This document shows positions 1 to 7,654 of a stretch of 46,139 bases of DNA, piece after piece. The stretch covers positions 1 to 46,139 of the forward strand of contig LUZF01000002.1 in NCBI GenBank assembly GCA_001602865.1, given 5' to 3'. Under the pieces are notes generated by a model. That model saw only the letters and a program-made list of their open reading frames with translations. It did not search any database and was not told the origin of the DNA. This DNA comes from Bacteroidales bacterium Bact_14. GTDB lineage: Bacteria; Bacteroidota; Bacteroidia; Bacteroidales; UBA932. How positions within the stretch are numbered: the stretch's first letter is position 1; every line of letters starts with the position of its first letter. A program made the position numbers and the translations under genes.

Positions 1-1
1 C

Positions 2-811
2 GACGCCTACCGGATGCCGGAGGCGGCGCCGACCGCGCTCCGCAGCGGCGTGACCGCGGACGGCCTCGCCTGGAGCGTCCGCTTCGACGAAGCGGGAGCG
101 CTCTGCTCCTACACCCTCGGCGGCCGCGAGCTGCTCTCCGCGCCGCTGCAGCCCTGCTTTGCCCGCGCGCCGATCGAGAATGACCTCGGCGCGCACCTCG
201 AGCGCCGGATGGGCGCCTGGATGGATCCGGCGACCTGGCCCGCCAAGGTCAACGTCGCCTACGAGGTGCTCGAAGACGGCACGCTCGTCGTGACCGAGAC
301 GATGTCCGAGATCCGGGAAGGCGCGCCGGACCTCTTCCGCTTCGGTATGGAGTTCGCGATGCCGGGCGACTATTCCGTGCTCGAATTCTACGGCAAGGGC
401 CCCTTCGAGAACTACGCCGACCGTCAGTCCGCCGCCCTCGTGGGCCTGTACCGCCAGTCCGTGGCGGAGCAGTACCACTACGGCTATGCCAAGCCGCAGG
501 AATCCGGTACCCACGTGGGAATGAAATGGATGCGCGTCGTCGATGAGGACGGCTGCGGCCTGGAGATCTCCGCACCCGCCCGCTTCTCCGCCTCCGCCCT
601 CCCGATCGCGCGCGAGACCCTCGACTCGACCCGCAGCGGCATCAAGCACTCCCTCGAACTCCCCGAGGACGGCCAGACCCACGTCAACGTGGACCTCGTC
701 CAGATGGGCCTCGGCAGCATCAACTCCTGGGGCGCCCTCCCGCGCGAGGAATACCGCATCCACCCCGCCGACCGCAGCTTCACCTTCGTCATCAAACCCG
801 TACACAATTGA
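2..811 (+). CDS. beta-galactosidase, GH2 family, C-terminal part (5' end outside window)
   Basis: The reading frame is open from the first bases, so the gene starts upstream of the window; 269 residues are visible. They match the last domain of LacZ-type GH2 beta-galactosidases (the 'small chain' beta-sandwich, domain 5): the hallmark GKGPFENYADR is followed by VGLYRQSV, a QYHYGYAKPQESG segment and a closing Gly-rich strand. In this family the domain completes the active-site cleft, while the catalytic glutamates lie in the missing upstream part. The stop TGA is separated by one base from the next ATG, so it is co-transcribed with the secreted esterase; together they look like the end of a glycan-degradation locus. 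Substrate is not decidable from this domain alone. Confidence 0.9.
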   Translation, partial: DAYRMPEAAPTALRSGVTADGLAWSVRFDEAGALCSYTLGGRELLSAPLQPCFARAPIENDLGAHLERRMGAWMDPATWPAKVNVAYEVLEDGTLVVTETMSEIREGAPDLFRFGMEFAMPGDYSVLEFYGKGPFENYADRQSAALVGLYRQSVAEQYHYGYAKPQESGTHVGMKWMRVVDEDGCGLEISAPARFSASALPIARETLDSTRSGIKHSLELPEDGQTHVNVDLVQMGLGSINSWGALPREEYRIHPADRSFTFVIKPVHN

Positions 812-812
812 T

Positions 813-1997
813 ATGAAACGAATTACCCTGATCCTCAGCGCAGCCTTCTGCCTGCTTGCCGCTTCGCTGTCCGCGCAGGAAGTCCAGAACTTCCGCCCGT
901 CCAGCATCGTCTCCCCCGAAATCAAGGCCGACACCGTCACCTTCCGGCTCTACGCCCCCTACGCGACGGTCGTCACGGTCAACCCCTCCTGGCTCAACAC
1001 CCTCCCCGCCGGCGCTCCCGAAAAGGCGATGCGCAAGGACTTCAACGGGGTCTGGAGCGTCAGCTATCCCCTGCCGGCCTCCGAGCTCTACTATTACACC
1101 TTCACGGTCGACGGCGTGCGGACCCTCGACCCGGCGAACAACTTCGTCCTCCGCGACGTCGGCAACTTTATGAACGCCCTCATCGTCCCCGGCGAGCGCG
1201 GTGACCTCTATGCGGAGGCGAACCACAAGGGCAACATCGAGGAAGTCTGGTACTACTCCGCGACCAACGATATGAACCGCCGGATGACGGTCTACACGCC
1301 CTACGGCTATGACCGTTACAACCGCAGCAAGAAGTATCCGGTCCTCTACCTCCTCCACGGTGGCGGCGGCGACGAGACCGCCTGGGCGACCCTGGGCCGT
1401 ACCCGCCAGATCCTGGACAACCTGATCGAGCAGGGCAAGGCGACCCCGATGCTGGTCGTGATGCCGAACGGCAACCCGAACCAGTACGCCGCCCCGACCC
1501 TCCACATCCCGGTCAACGCCAACGCGAAACGCTACCAGAACAGCTTCGACAACTACGAATCCCTGACGGCCGACATCGTCCCCTTCATCGAGAAGAACTA
1601 CAACGTCATCCGTGACCGGCGCGGCCGCGCCGTCGGCGGCCTCTCGATGGGCGGCGGCCAGTCCTTCTACGAAGGCTTCCGCCACGTCGACATCTTCGGC
1701 GCCGTCGGCATCTTCAGCTCCGGCCTGATCGGCGGCACCTCCGCCGGCATGGCCGCGTTCGACGCCGAACGCGAAATGCCCGGCATCTTCACGGCGCCGG
1801 CCAAGTACAACCGCTTCAGCGTCCTGTACCTCTCCTGCGGCCAGCAGGATCCCCGCATCGCAGGTATGGAGGAGTTCGTCAGCAGGCTCGAGGGCCTCGG
1901 CTACAAGAACGTCTCCTACGAGTCCTTCCCGGGTGCCCACGAGTGGCACGTCTGGCGCGAAAGCCTGACCAGCTACGTAAAACTGTTATTTAAGTAG
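813..1997 (+). CDS. secreted esterase with N-terminal CBM48-like domain (feruloyl/acetyl-xylan esterase type)
   Basis: 394 residues from the ATG one base after the beta-galactosidase stop. An in-frame upstream extension exists but lies inside the previous gene, and only this ATG gives a clean signal peptide (MKRITLILSA, cleavage near LSAQ). Residues about 35-125 form an Ig-like/CBM48-type domain (TVTFRLYAPYATVVTV). Residues about 150-394 are an esterase-D type alpha/beta hydrolase: oxyanion region LLHGGGGDETAW, nucleophile elbow GGLSMGGG (Ser278), likely acid Asp346 in GQQDPR and His376 in GAHEWHVW. This architecture is common in Bacteroidales xylan-degrading loci, where it removes ferulate or acetate side chains. 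That substrate is a family inference; the neighbour suggests a galactose-containing hemicellulose. Confidence 0.88.
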   Translation: MKRITLILSAAFCLLAASLSAQEVQNFRPSSIVSPEIKADTVTFRLYAPYATVVTVNPSWLNTLPAGAPEKAMRKDFNGVWSVSYPLPASELYYYTFTVDGVRTLDPANNFVLRDVGNFMNALIVPGERGDLYAEANHKGNIEEVWYYSATNDMNRRMTVYTPYGYDRYNRSKKYPVLYLLHGGGGDETAWATLGRTRQILDNLIEQGKATPMLVVMPNGNPNQYAAPTLHIPVNANAKRYQNSFDNYESLTADIVPFIEKNYNVIRDRRGRAVGGLSMGGGQSFYEGFRHVDIFGAVGIFSSGLIGGTSAGMAAFDAEREMPGIFTAPAKYNRFSVLYLSCGQQDPRIAGMEEFVSRLEGLGYKNVSYESFPGAHEWHVWRESLTSYVKLLFK

Positions 1998-2010
1998 ATA
2001 TACAAAAAAG

Positions 2011-2073
2011 CAGAAAGAACTATTTTTCTGAGTCGGCATTTTTCTGACGATCTCAGGAAAATAGTTCTTTCTG
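2011..2073. terminator. long hairpin between convergent genes (bidirectional terminator)
   Basis: Two 22-base arms (2011-2032 and 2052-2073) are complementary except for one G-U wobble and are separated by a 19-base loop. The hairpin lies 13 bases after the esterase stop and 25 bases before the end of the oppositely read dnaK, with A-rich sequence at its left side. Position and symmetry fit a shared terminator for both genes. Confidence 0.75.
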
Positions 2074-2098
2074 CGATACTGAGGCAGCGCTATCTTAA

Positions 2099-3967
2099 CT
2101 ACTGCTCGTCGGGAGCTTCCGGACCCGGCTGAGGACCGGGCTGCGGGCCCGGCTGCGGGCCGGCCTGGGCGCCGGACATACTCTGGTAGAGCTCGCCCAT
2201 CACCCGGTTCAGCTCCTCGGTGTAGCGGTCGATGTCGGCCACGTTCTGGTTCTTGACCGCTTCCTTGAGGCCGTTCAGCGGAGCCTCGACGGCCGCCTTC
2301 TTGTCGGCGGGCACCTTGTCCCCGTTCTCGCGGAGGAACTTCTCGCACTGGAAGCTCAGGGCGTCGGCGTTGTTGATCTTGTCAACCCGCTCCTTCTCCG
2401 CCTTGTCGGCGGCCTCGTTGGCCTTCGCCTCGTCACGCATCCGCTGGATCTCAGCCTCGGACAAGCCGGAGGAAGCCTCGATGCGGATCTTCTGCTCCTT
2501 GCCCGTCGCCTTGTCCTTCGCGGACACGGACAGGATGCCGTTGGTATCGATGTCGAAGGAAACCTCGATCTGAGGGATGCCACGCGGGGCCGGCGCAATG
2601 CCGTCGAGGTGGAATACACCGATCTGCTTGTTGTCCTTCGCCATCGGGCGCTCGCCCTGCAGGACGCGGATTTCGACGGAAGGCTGGTTGTCGGCCGCGG
2701 TCGAGAAGATCTGGTCCTTGTGGATAGGAATGGTCGTATTGGATTCGATGAGCCGGGTCATCACGCCGCCGAGGGTCTCGATGCCGAGGGACAGCGGAGT
2801 CACGTCGAGCAGCAGTACGTCCTTCACGTCGCCGGCGAGGACACCGCCCTGGATGGAGGCGCCGATCGCGACGACCTCGTCCGGGTTCACGCTCTTGTTG
2901 GGCTCCTTGCCGAAGAAGTTCTTCACGAGCTCCTGGATCTTCGGGATACGGGTCGAACCGCCCACAAGGAGGACCTCGTCAATCTCGGACGCCGACAGAT
3001 GGGCGTCGGCGAGGGCCTTGCGGCAAGGCTCGATGCTGCGCTGGAAGAGCGCATCGCAGAGCTGCTCGAACTTCGCGCGGGTCAGGGTCTTCACGAGGTG
3101 CTTCGGAATCCCGTCGACCGGCATGATGTACGGCAGGTTGATCTCCGCCGCGGTCTGGTTCGAGAGTTCGATCTTCGCCTTCTCGGCCGCTTCCTTGAGG
3201 CGCTGGAGGGCCATCGGGTCCTTCTTCAGGTCGATGCCGCCGTTCTCGGAGGCGAATTCGCCGGCGAGCCAGTCGATGATGACCTGGTCGAAGTCGTCGC
3301 CGCCGAGGTGGGTGTCGCCGTTGGTGGACTTCACTTCGAAGACACCGTCGCCGAGCTCGAGGATGGAGATATCGAACGTACCGCCGCCGAGGTCGTAGAC
3401 CGCGACCTTCATATTCTTGTTCTTCTTGTCAAGGCCATAGGCAAGCGCAGCCGCCGTAGGCTCGTTGATGATACGCTTGACGTCGAGGCCCGCGATCTTG
3501 CCGGCCTCCTTGGTCGCCTGGCGCTGCGAGTCGGAGAAGTACGCCGGAACCGTGATGACGGCTTCCGTAACGTCCTGGCGCAGATAGTCTTCGGCAATCT
3601 TCTTCATCTTCTGGAGGATGATGGCGGAGATTTCCTGCGGGGTGTAGAGACGGCCGTTGATGTCGACGCGCGGGGTGTTGTTGTCGCCGCGGACGACCTG
3701 GTAAGGCACGCGCTCGACTTCCTTACCGACCTGGTCGTAAGTTTCGCCCATGAAACGCTTGATGGAGAACACGGTGTTCTTCGGGTTCGTGATCGCCTGG
3801 CGCTTCGCGGCGTTGCCGACCTTGCGCTCGCCGCCGTCGGTGAATGCCACGACGGACGGGGTCGTACGGGTACCTTCCTCGTTGATGATGACAGTAGGCT
3901 GGTTGCCTTCCATAACGGAAACGCACGAATTCGTGGTTCCGAGGTCAATTCCGATAATCTTTCCCAT
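2099..3967 (-). CDS. dnaK: chaperone protein DnaK (Hsp70)
   Basis: 622 residues, full length for the family. The ATPase domain opens with [18 protein letters not shown], contains the phosphate loop [12 protein letters not shown] and the [13 protein letters not shown] signature. The substrate-binding domain follows ([23 protein letters not shown]), then an alpha-helical lid. It folds nascent and stress-damaged proteins in the cytoplasm with DnaJ and GrpE, neither of which is in this window. The extreme C-terminus is unusual: a short tandem PQPG repeat (about residues 598-616) ends in APDEQ rather than a simple acidic tail. The gene is transcribed alone, away from the pseudouridine synthase. 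I could not assign its promoter; the 5' region up to about 4070 has no clean TAnnTTTG box. Confidence 0.98.
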   Translation of the reverse strand: MGKIIGIDLGTTNSCVSVMEGNQPTVIINEEGTRTTPSVVAFTDGGERKVGNAAKRQAITNPKNTVFSIKRFMGETYDQVGKEVERVPYQVVRGDNNTPRVDINGRLYTPQEISAIILQKMKKIAEDYLRQDVTEAVITVPAYFSDSQRQATKEAGKIAGLDVKRIINEPTAAALAYGLDKKNKNMKVAVYDLGGGTFDISILELGDGVFEVKSTNGDTHLGGDDFDQVIIDWLAGEFASENGGIDLKKDPMALQRLKEAAEKAKIELSNQTAAEINLPYIMPVDGIPKHLVKTLTRAKFEQLCDALFQRSIEPCRKALADAHLSASEIDEVLLVGGSTRIPKIQELVKNFFGKEPNKSVNPDEVVAIGASIQGGVLAGDVKDVLLLDVTPLSLGIETLGGVMTRLIESNTTIPIHKDQIFSTAADNQPSVEIRVLQGERPMAKDNKQIGVFHLDGIAPAPRGIPQIEVSFDIDTNGILSVSAKDKATGKEQKIRIEASSGLSEAEIQRMRDEAKANEAADKAEKERVDKINNADALSFQCEKFLRENGDKVPADKKAAVEAPLNGLKEAVKNQNVADIDRYTEELNRVMGELYQSMSGAQAGPQPGPQPGPQPGPEAPDEQ

Positions 3968-4070
3968 AATGTATTTCCTTTTTTATTGTTTTCGACAGTT
4001 TTTTCAACGCCTCCCATCCATATCGAAAGCTGTGCCACCTGTTATTTTCTGCCATTTTGTCATAATATCG

Positions 4071-4140
4071 GAACGTGAATCTGTCTTTTGGCCGGCCCAT
4101 AAAAAAGGGACAGGGCCGGCCAAAAGACAGATTCCCGTTC
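4071..4140. repeat. 28-bp-arm palindrome between divergent genes
   Basis: Left arm 4071-4098 and right arm 4113-4140 are complementary at 27 of 28 positions (mismatch 4076/4135); the core of 22 pairs is perfect. The loop is 14 bases and A-rich. Unlike the other large hairpins here it lies between two gene starts (dnaK leftward, pseudouridine synthase rightward), so it does not terminate either gene. It could insulate the two promoters, form a cruciform, or be a remnant of a small repeat element. Confidence 0.8.
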
Positions 4141-4170
4141 TATACCTTTTTAAATGAATAATATAAGTGT

Positions 4171-4178
4171 TAACTTTG
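4171..4178 (+). promoter_or_regulatory. -7 promoter box TAACTTTG for the pseudouridine synthase
   Basis: Exact match to the Bacteroidetes -7 consensus TAnnTTTG. The expected transcription start is within a few bases of the ATG at 4185, so the message would be leaderless or nearly so. This is why ATG 4185 is preferred over the in-frame GTG at 4167, which would overlap the box. Confidence 0.7.
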
Positions 4179-4184
4179 TCATAT

Positions 4185-4928
4185 ATGGAATACAGGAAGT
4201 TATCGGAAGAAGAGTTCAAGGATCTGGCGGAACGGATTCTTTATGAGGACAATCATATCCTGGCGATCAACAAGCGCGCGGGAGAGATCGTGCAGGGGGA
4301 CAAGACCGGGGACGAATGCCTGGCGGAGACGCTGAAGGCGTTCATCGCCCAGCGGGACGCCAAGCCCGGCAAGGTCTTCCTCGGCGTGCCGCACCGCCTC
4401 GACCGCCCCGTCTGCGGCATCTGCCTCTTCGCGAAGACAAGCAAGGCCCTCGAGCGCCTCTCGGAGCTTTTCCGCACCGGCGCCGTCCACAAGACCTACC
4501 TCGCCCTCTGCTGCGCGAAACCGGAGCAGCCGCAGGCGCTGCTGGAAAACTGGATGACCCGCAACGAAGCCCAGAACAAGGCCTACATCGTCCGCAAGCC
4601 CGCCGGCGAAGCCAAACTGGCCCGCCTCGAGTACCGCTACCTCGGCAGCACGGAGCGCTACCACCTCCTGGAAGTCCGCCTCCTGACCGGCCGCCACCAC
4701 CAGATCCGCTGCCAGCTCTCCCACATCGGCTGTCCCATCAAAGGCGACCTGAAATACGGCGCGCCCCGTTCCAACCCAGACGGCGGCATCAGCCTCCAGG
4801 CCCACAGCATCTCCTTCCTCCACCCGGTCAAGAAGACGCAGCTCGACATCACTGCGCCGCTCCCCTCTTCCTGGAAAGGCGTCGCTCCCCTGCTGAAATC
4901 AAGTCAGGAACTCAGCGAGGTCCGGTAA
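4185..4928 (+). CDS. RluA-family RNA pseudouridine synthase
   Basis: 247 residues. It carries the RluA catalytic motif as HRLDRPVCGICLF, where the Asp is the nucleophile that isomerises uridine in rRNA or tRNA. The downstream GRHHQIRCQL (motif III) and the closing HPV motif (ISFLHPVKK) also match RluA/RluD/TruC relatives. No S4 domain is present and the protein is short, as in single-domain members. The exact target RNA cannot be told from sequence. The start is ATG 4185, just after a -7 promoter box. The last 25 bases overlap the tail of the oppositely oriented AraC regulator, so the two transcripts must be antisense at their ends. Confidence 0.92.
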   Translation: MEYRKLSEEEFKDLAERILYEDNHILAINKRAGEIVQGDKTGDECLAETLKAFIAQRDAKPGKVFLGVPHRLDRPVCGICLFAKTSKALERLSELFRTGAVHKTYLALCCAKPEQPQALLENWMTRNEAQNKAYIVRKPAGEAKLARLEYRYLGSTERYHLLEVRLLTGRHHQIRCQLSHIGCPIKGDLKYGAPRSNPDGGISLQAHSISFLHPVKKTQLDITAPLPSSWKGVAPLLKSSQELSEVR

Positions 4929-5839
4929 CGCTGGAGCCACTCGCTCGGCGTCTCATTCATAAACAGCCGGAACGCCATATTGTAGGACACGACCGTATGG
5001 AAGCCTGACATCATCGCCAGTTCTTCCACCTTCAGCCGCGGATCGCGCTTCGCCAGGTCCGTCGAATACCGGACCCGGTAATAATTCACAAACTGGCGGA
5101 AATTTCTGCCCGACAACGCATTGATGGTCCGTGACAGGTAAACTTTATTGGTAAAGATCCGCTTCGCGAAACTCTCCAGGTCGAACGACTCGTCCAGGAA
5201 GGGCTTCTTCTCCTCCATAAACGCGATGGCCCGCTTGTACAGGGACATCATCTTCCGGTTCTCGATCGAGCAGTCATATTCCAGGGGATCGCGCAGGTTC
5301 GTGCGCGCGATCGTGCGCATCACGCGAACCTGCTTCTCCGTCAGCAGCAGCGTCCTTTCCTTCAACCGCAGTCGCAGGGACAGCCACACTACCCCGAACT
5401 GCATCATTCCCACCGCGACAGCCATCCACCAGGAGCGGACCTCCACCGTTGAAACAGCCACCAGCCAGAGCGCATAAAGCCCATTGGAAAGGTCCACCAC
5501 CGTGTTATAAACTTCATCACTCCGGAATAACCTGCGCACGCGAAGCAATTTCAGCCACAGGCGCACAAACATATCCACACCCAGCGCGAAGGACACAAAG
5601 AGCCGCAGCCACGACGGAGCCAGCGCAGCGAGCAAAGTGCCGGCGCCCAGGAAGACCCACGCCCGTATCTGGATCCACCGGCTGTTTTCACCGGGAAAAG
5701 GAGCCATCACGAGCAGCACGCCTCCCCCATACAAAGCAAGCGGAACCACGTGCAAGAAGAAATCTTTGTGGAATAAGAATAATAGTACTGCCCAGCCAAA
5801 CGTAGCGGACAGGCAAAGAAAAACAGATTGACTCTTCAT
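4904..5839 (-). CDS. membrane-anchored AraC-family transcriptional regulator
   Basis: 311 residues. The first about 175 residues hold several hydrophobic segments (for example SVFLCLSATFGWAVLLFLF and later ones separated by short basic loops), a predicted multi-pass membrane domain. The last about 100 residues are an AraC-type double helix-turn-helix: SFAKRIFTNKVYLSRTIN, then NYYRVRYSTDL and a second helix pair ending FMNETPSEWLQRYR. This architecture, a membrane sensor joined directly to AraC DNA-binding, is frequent in Bacteroidales; ligand and targets are unknown. The 174-base upstream gap contains a small inverted repeat that might be its operator. The 3' end overlaps the pseudouridine synthase by 25 bases. 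Confidence 0.85.
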   Translation of the reverse strand: MKSQSVFLCLSATFGWAVLLFLFHKDFFLHVVPLALYGGGVLLVMAPFPGENSRWIQIRAWVFLGAGTLLAALAPSWLRLFVSFALGVDMFVRLWLKLLRVRRLFRSDEVYNTVVDLSNGLYALWLVAVSTVEVRSWWMAVAVGMMQFGVVWLSLRLRLKERTLLLTEKQVRVMRTIARTNLRDPLEYDCSIENRKMMSLYKRAIAFMEEKKPFLDESFDLESFAKRIFTNKVYLSRTINALSGRNFRQFVNYYRVRYSTDLAKRDPRLKVEELAMMSGFHTVVSYNMAFRLFMNETPSEWLQRYRTSLSS

Positions 5840-5884
5840 ATCTCAGGACCGTTAATTCGTTTCCGGTCCCAAAATAAAGAAAGG

Positions 5885-5913
5885 CCACTTTTCGCCGGTG
5901 GTCTGAAAAGTGG
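5885..5913. promoter_or_regulatory. small inverted repeat upstream of the AraC regulator
   Basis: Nine-base arms (5885-5893 and 5905-5913, CCACTTTTC/GAAAAGTGG) separated by 11 bases, within the 174-base region between two leftward genes. It sits about 45-75 bases upstream of the regulator's start, where an operator could lie. No exact TAnnTTTG box is visible nearby, so a regulatory role is only a guess. The rest of 5840-6013 is AT-rich and shows no gene. Confidence 0.35.
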
Positions 5914-6013
5914 TCTAAAACAAAAGTCGTGATATTTAAATCGTAAGAAGAAATAAACGAAGAAGCTACTATAGATATTGATACATTAGAAAATGAAACA
6001 TATCTCAAATCTA

Positions 6014-7642
6014 CTATGCTGATTTTATTAGTTCAGAAGGAGACTGGCCGTAATACTCTTTAAAGGAGGTGGACAAAAACGCCGCGGAGGAGAAGCCGGT
6101 AAGCTGCGCAATCTGCGGAAGCGTCTTTCCGCCCTGGAGCATCAGCTCGCGCGCCGCGATCATCCGCCGCGCCTTCAGGATCGCGGAGGGAGAGACGCCG
6201 ATTTCCTGCTGCAACTTCCGGTTGACGTGCACGCGGGAAAGCAAAAGACGGGAGGCGATATTCTGGACAGAGAAATCCTGATCCGGATAGCAGTCCTCAA
6301 TCATATTCCAGACCTTCAAGGAGAATTCCGGAGCATTGGCATTCTTCAGCTTATTTATTGCTTCGAGAATATCTTCACGGGACGGAGGAACGGCGGCGGA
6401 AGAATCGAGAGGCGGCGTGTCCGGCTTTTTGGCAGGACTGACTTGTTCAGCCGGAGTGACAGGAAGTCTTTCAGCGGAAGGCGTGACAATAGGAACGCTG
6501 GCCGGTTTCACGGACACACGACGGGAAACAAGGAATCGCCCAAGAATAAAACCGGCAAGTCCAACGGTGAGTATGAACAGCAAATGCCAGAACGAAAAAC
6601 CGCGGCTATCAGACTTATGAAGGACCTCCGGTTCCTGGCTCCAAGGAAGGGCCAAAGGAGCGGAATCTGTCAGGATTGCAGCCAGCCCACGAGGACCACC
6701 GAAATAGAAAACAGTGTTTTCGCCAAGTTGCTTTGTTCCGCAGGAGAAGGATTCGCCCGCGAAATAAGCATTAGGTCCTGAAACATTAGGATTTGAAACA
6801 TTCAGGCGCTCTACGCCATTGGAAGTAGCAATCAGAATCGCATCTTTCCCATCAAACAAGAGCGCTTTGATTCGATTCGAGATTAATCCGTCCACAGCAG
6901 AATAGCGCGTCCACGCGCCCTGCGCCCAACAATAGAGCCCCTGGCCGGTACCCGCCCAGAGATCTCCCCCCTCGAGGGCCAACAGGCAGGTCGGCACATC
7001 CGGAAGCGGAGGCGTAACCGACGCTACCGCTCCTGAACCGGAGACAGAGACGACCCTCCGGCTGTCCGCCCCGATAACATAGACCAAGCCTTCTCGGGCC
7101 AGCGTCATCGTTGCTACCGGTTCACGGATATCTCCCAGAAGAACCGGCGACGATTCATCGATCCGATAAATCTTTCCGTCCGCCGTCGCGAAGATCAGCG
7201 TACCAGTCTCATACCCTGGCAGGATTTGCGTAATCGGGGAGTCAGGTTTATTTCCCTGCGAATATCCCTGCGTCGAAGAGTAACGCCCCAACCTGCCATC
7301 CGCATACAATATATAAAGGAGGCTCGGCGAAACGAAAGTCAGCTGCGAGATCCGGTCCGACAACAGATGGTTCGACCGGACGGAATAATGGATTCTTTTC
7401 CCGTTGCGCCCGATGCGAAGGATCCCCTCATCTTCGGTCCCGATCCACAGGGACTCGTCCGAAGGGCCGACGGCAATCGCCGTGATAGCGCCGAAAGAAT
7501 GGCCGGTTACTGCCTCCGGATCGAGGGACAAGAACTCCCCGTCCATCGGAATCTGCGCGTTCGATGAGGAGGAGAGCAGTAGGCAAAAAGCGACAAATAA
7601 CCCTTTGAAACCGCGTTTTGTTTCAAAATCTAAATGTTTCAA
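6014..7642 (-). CDS. beta-propeller sensor / transmembrane / AraC regulator lacking kinase and receiver
   Basis: 542 residues. A signal-like segment (GLFVAFCLLLSSSSNAQ) leads into about 320 residues of propeller repeats in the style of the Reg_prop domains of hybrid two-component sensors (LWIGTEDEGILRI, DLWAGTGQGLYCW, ILIATSNGVERL). One membrane helix follows at about 350-372, then a Pro-rich cytoplasmic linker (about 376-420), then an AraC helix-turn-helix domain (about 440-542; LLLSRVHVNRKL, IAQLTGFSSAAFL). No histidine kinase or receiver domain lies between membrane and DNA-binding parts. It starts 12 bases after the OmpA-like gene and is probably in its operon. No ATG is available in frame; the likely start is TTG 7642, inside a 16-bp tandem duplication. 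Base composition is less GC-biased than in the neighbours. Confidence 0.82.
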   Translation of the reverse strand: MKHLDFETKRGFKGLFVAFCLLLSSSSNAQIPMDGEFLSLDPEAVTGHSFGAITAIAVGPSDESLWIGTEDEGILRIGRNGKRIHYSVRSNHLLSDRISQLTFVSPSLLYILYADGRLGRYSSTQGYSQGNKPDSPITQILPGYETGTLIFATADGKIYRIDESSPVLLGDIREPVATMTLAREGLVYVIGADSRRVVSVSGSGAVASVTPPLPDVPTCLLALEGGDLWAGTGQGLYCWAQGAWTRYSAVDGLISNRIKALLFDGKDAILIATSNGVERLNVSNPNVSGPNAYFAGESFSCGTKQLGENTVFYFGGPRGLAAILTDSAPLALPWSQEPEVLHKSDSRGFSFWHLLFILTVGLAGFILGRFLVSRRVSVKPASVPIVTPSAERLPVTPAEQVSPAKKPDTPPLDSSAAVPPSREDILEAINKLKNANAPEFSLKVWNMIEDCYPDQDFSVQNIASRLLLSRVHVNRKLQQEIGVSPSAILKARRMIAARELMLQGGKTLPQIAQLTGFSSAAFLSTSFKEYYGQSPSELIKSA

Positions 7643-7650
7643 AATCTAAA
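7619..7650. repeat. perfect 16-bp tandem duplication over a gene start
   Basis: The unit TGTTTCAAAATCTAAA occurs twice in direct succession (7619-7634, 7635-7650). It spans the TTG start and first codons of the propeller/AraC regulator. Because 16 is not a multiple of three, gain or loss of one unit changes which upstream triplets are in frame. Confidence 0.9.
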
Positions 7651-7654
7651 AGGA

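Noticed and set aside
4020-4060. A possible sigma-54 promoter (TGGCAC-like) upstream of dnaK
   Set aside because: The -12 GC does not appear at the required distance from the -24 GG, so the match is incomplete.
2609-4078. A 489-codon plus-strand open frame opposite dnaK
   Set aside because: DnaK is unambiguous; the antisense frame has no recognisable protein features.
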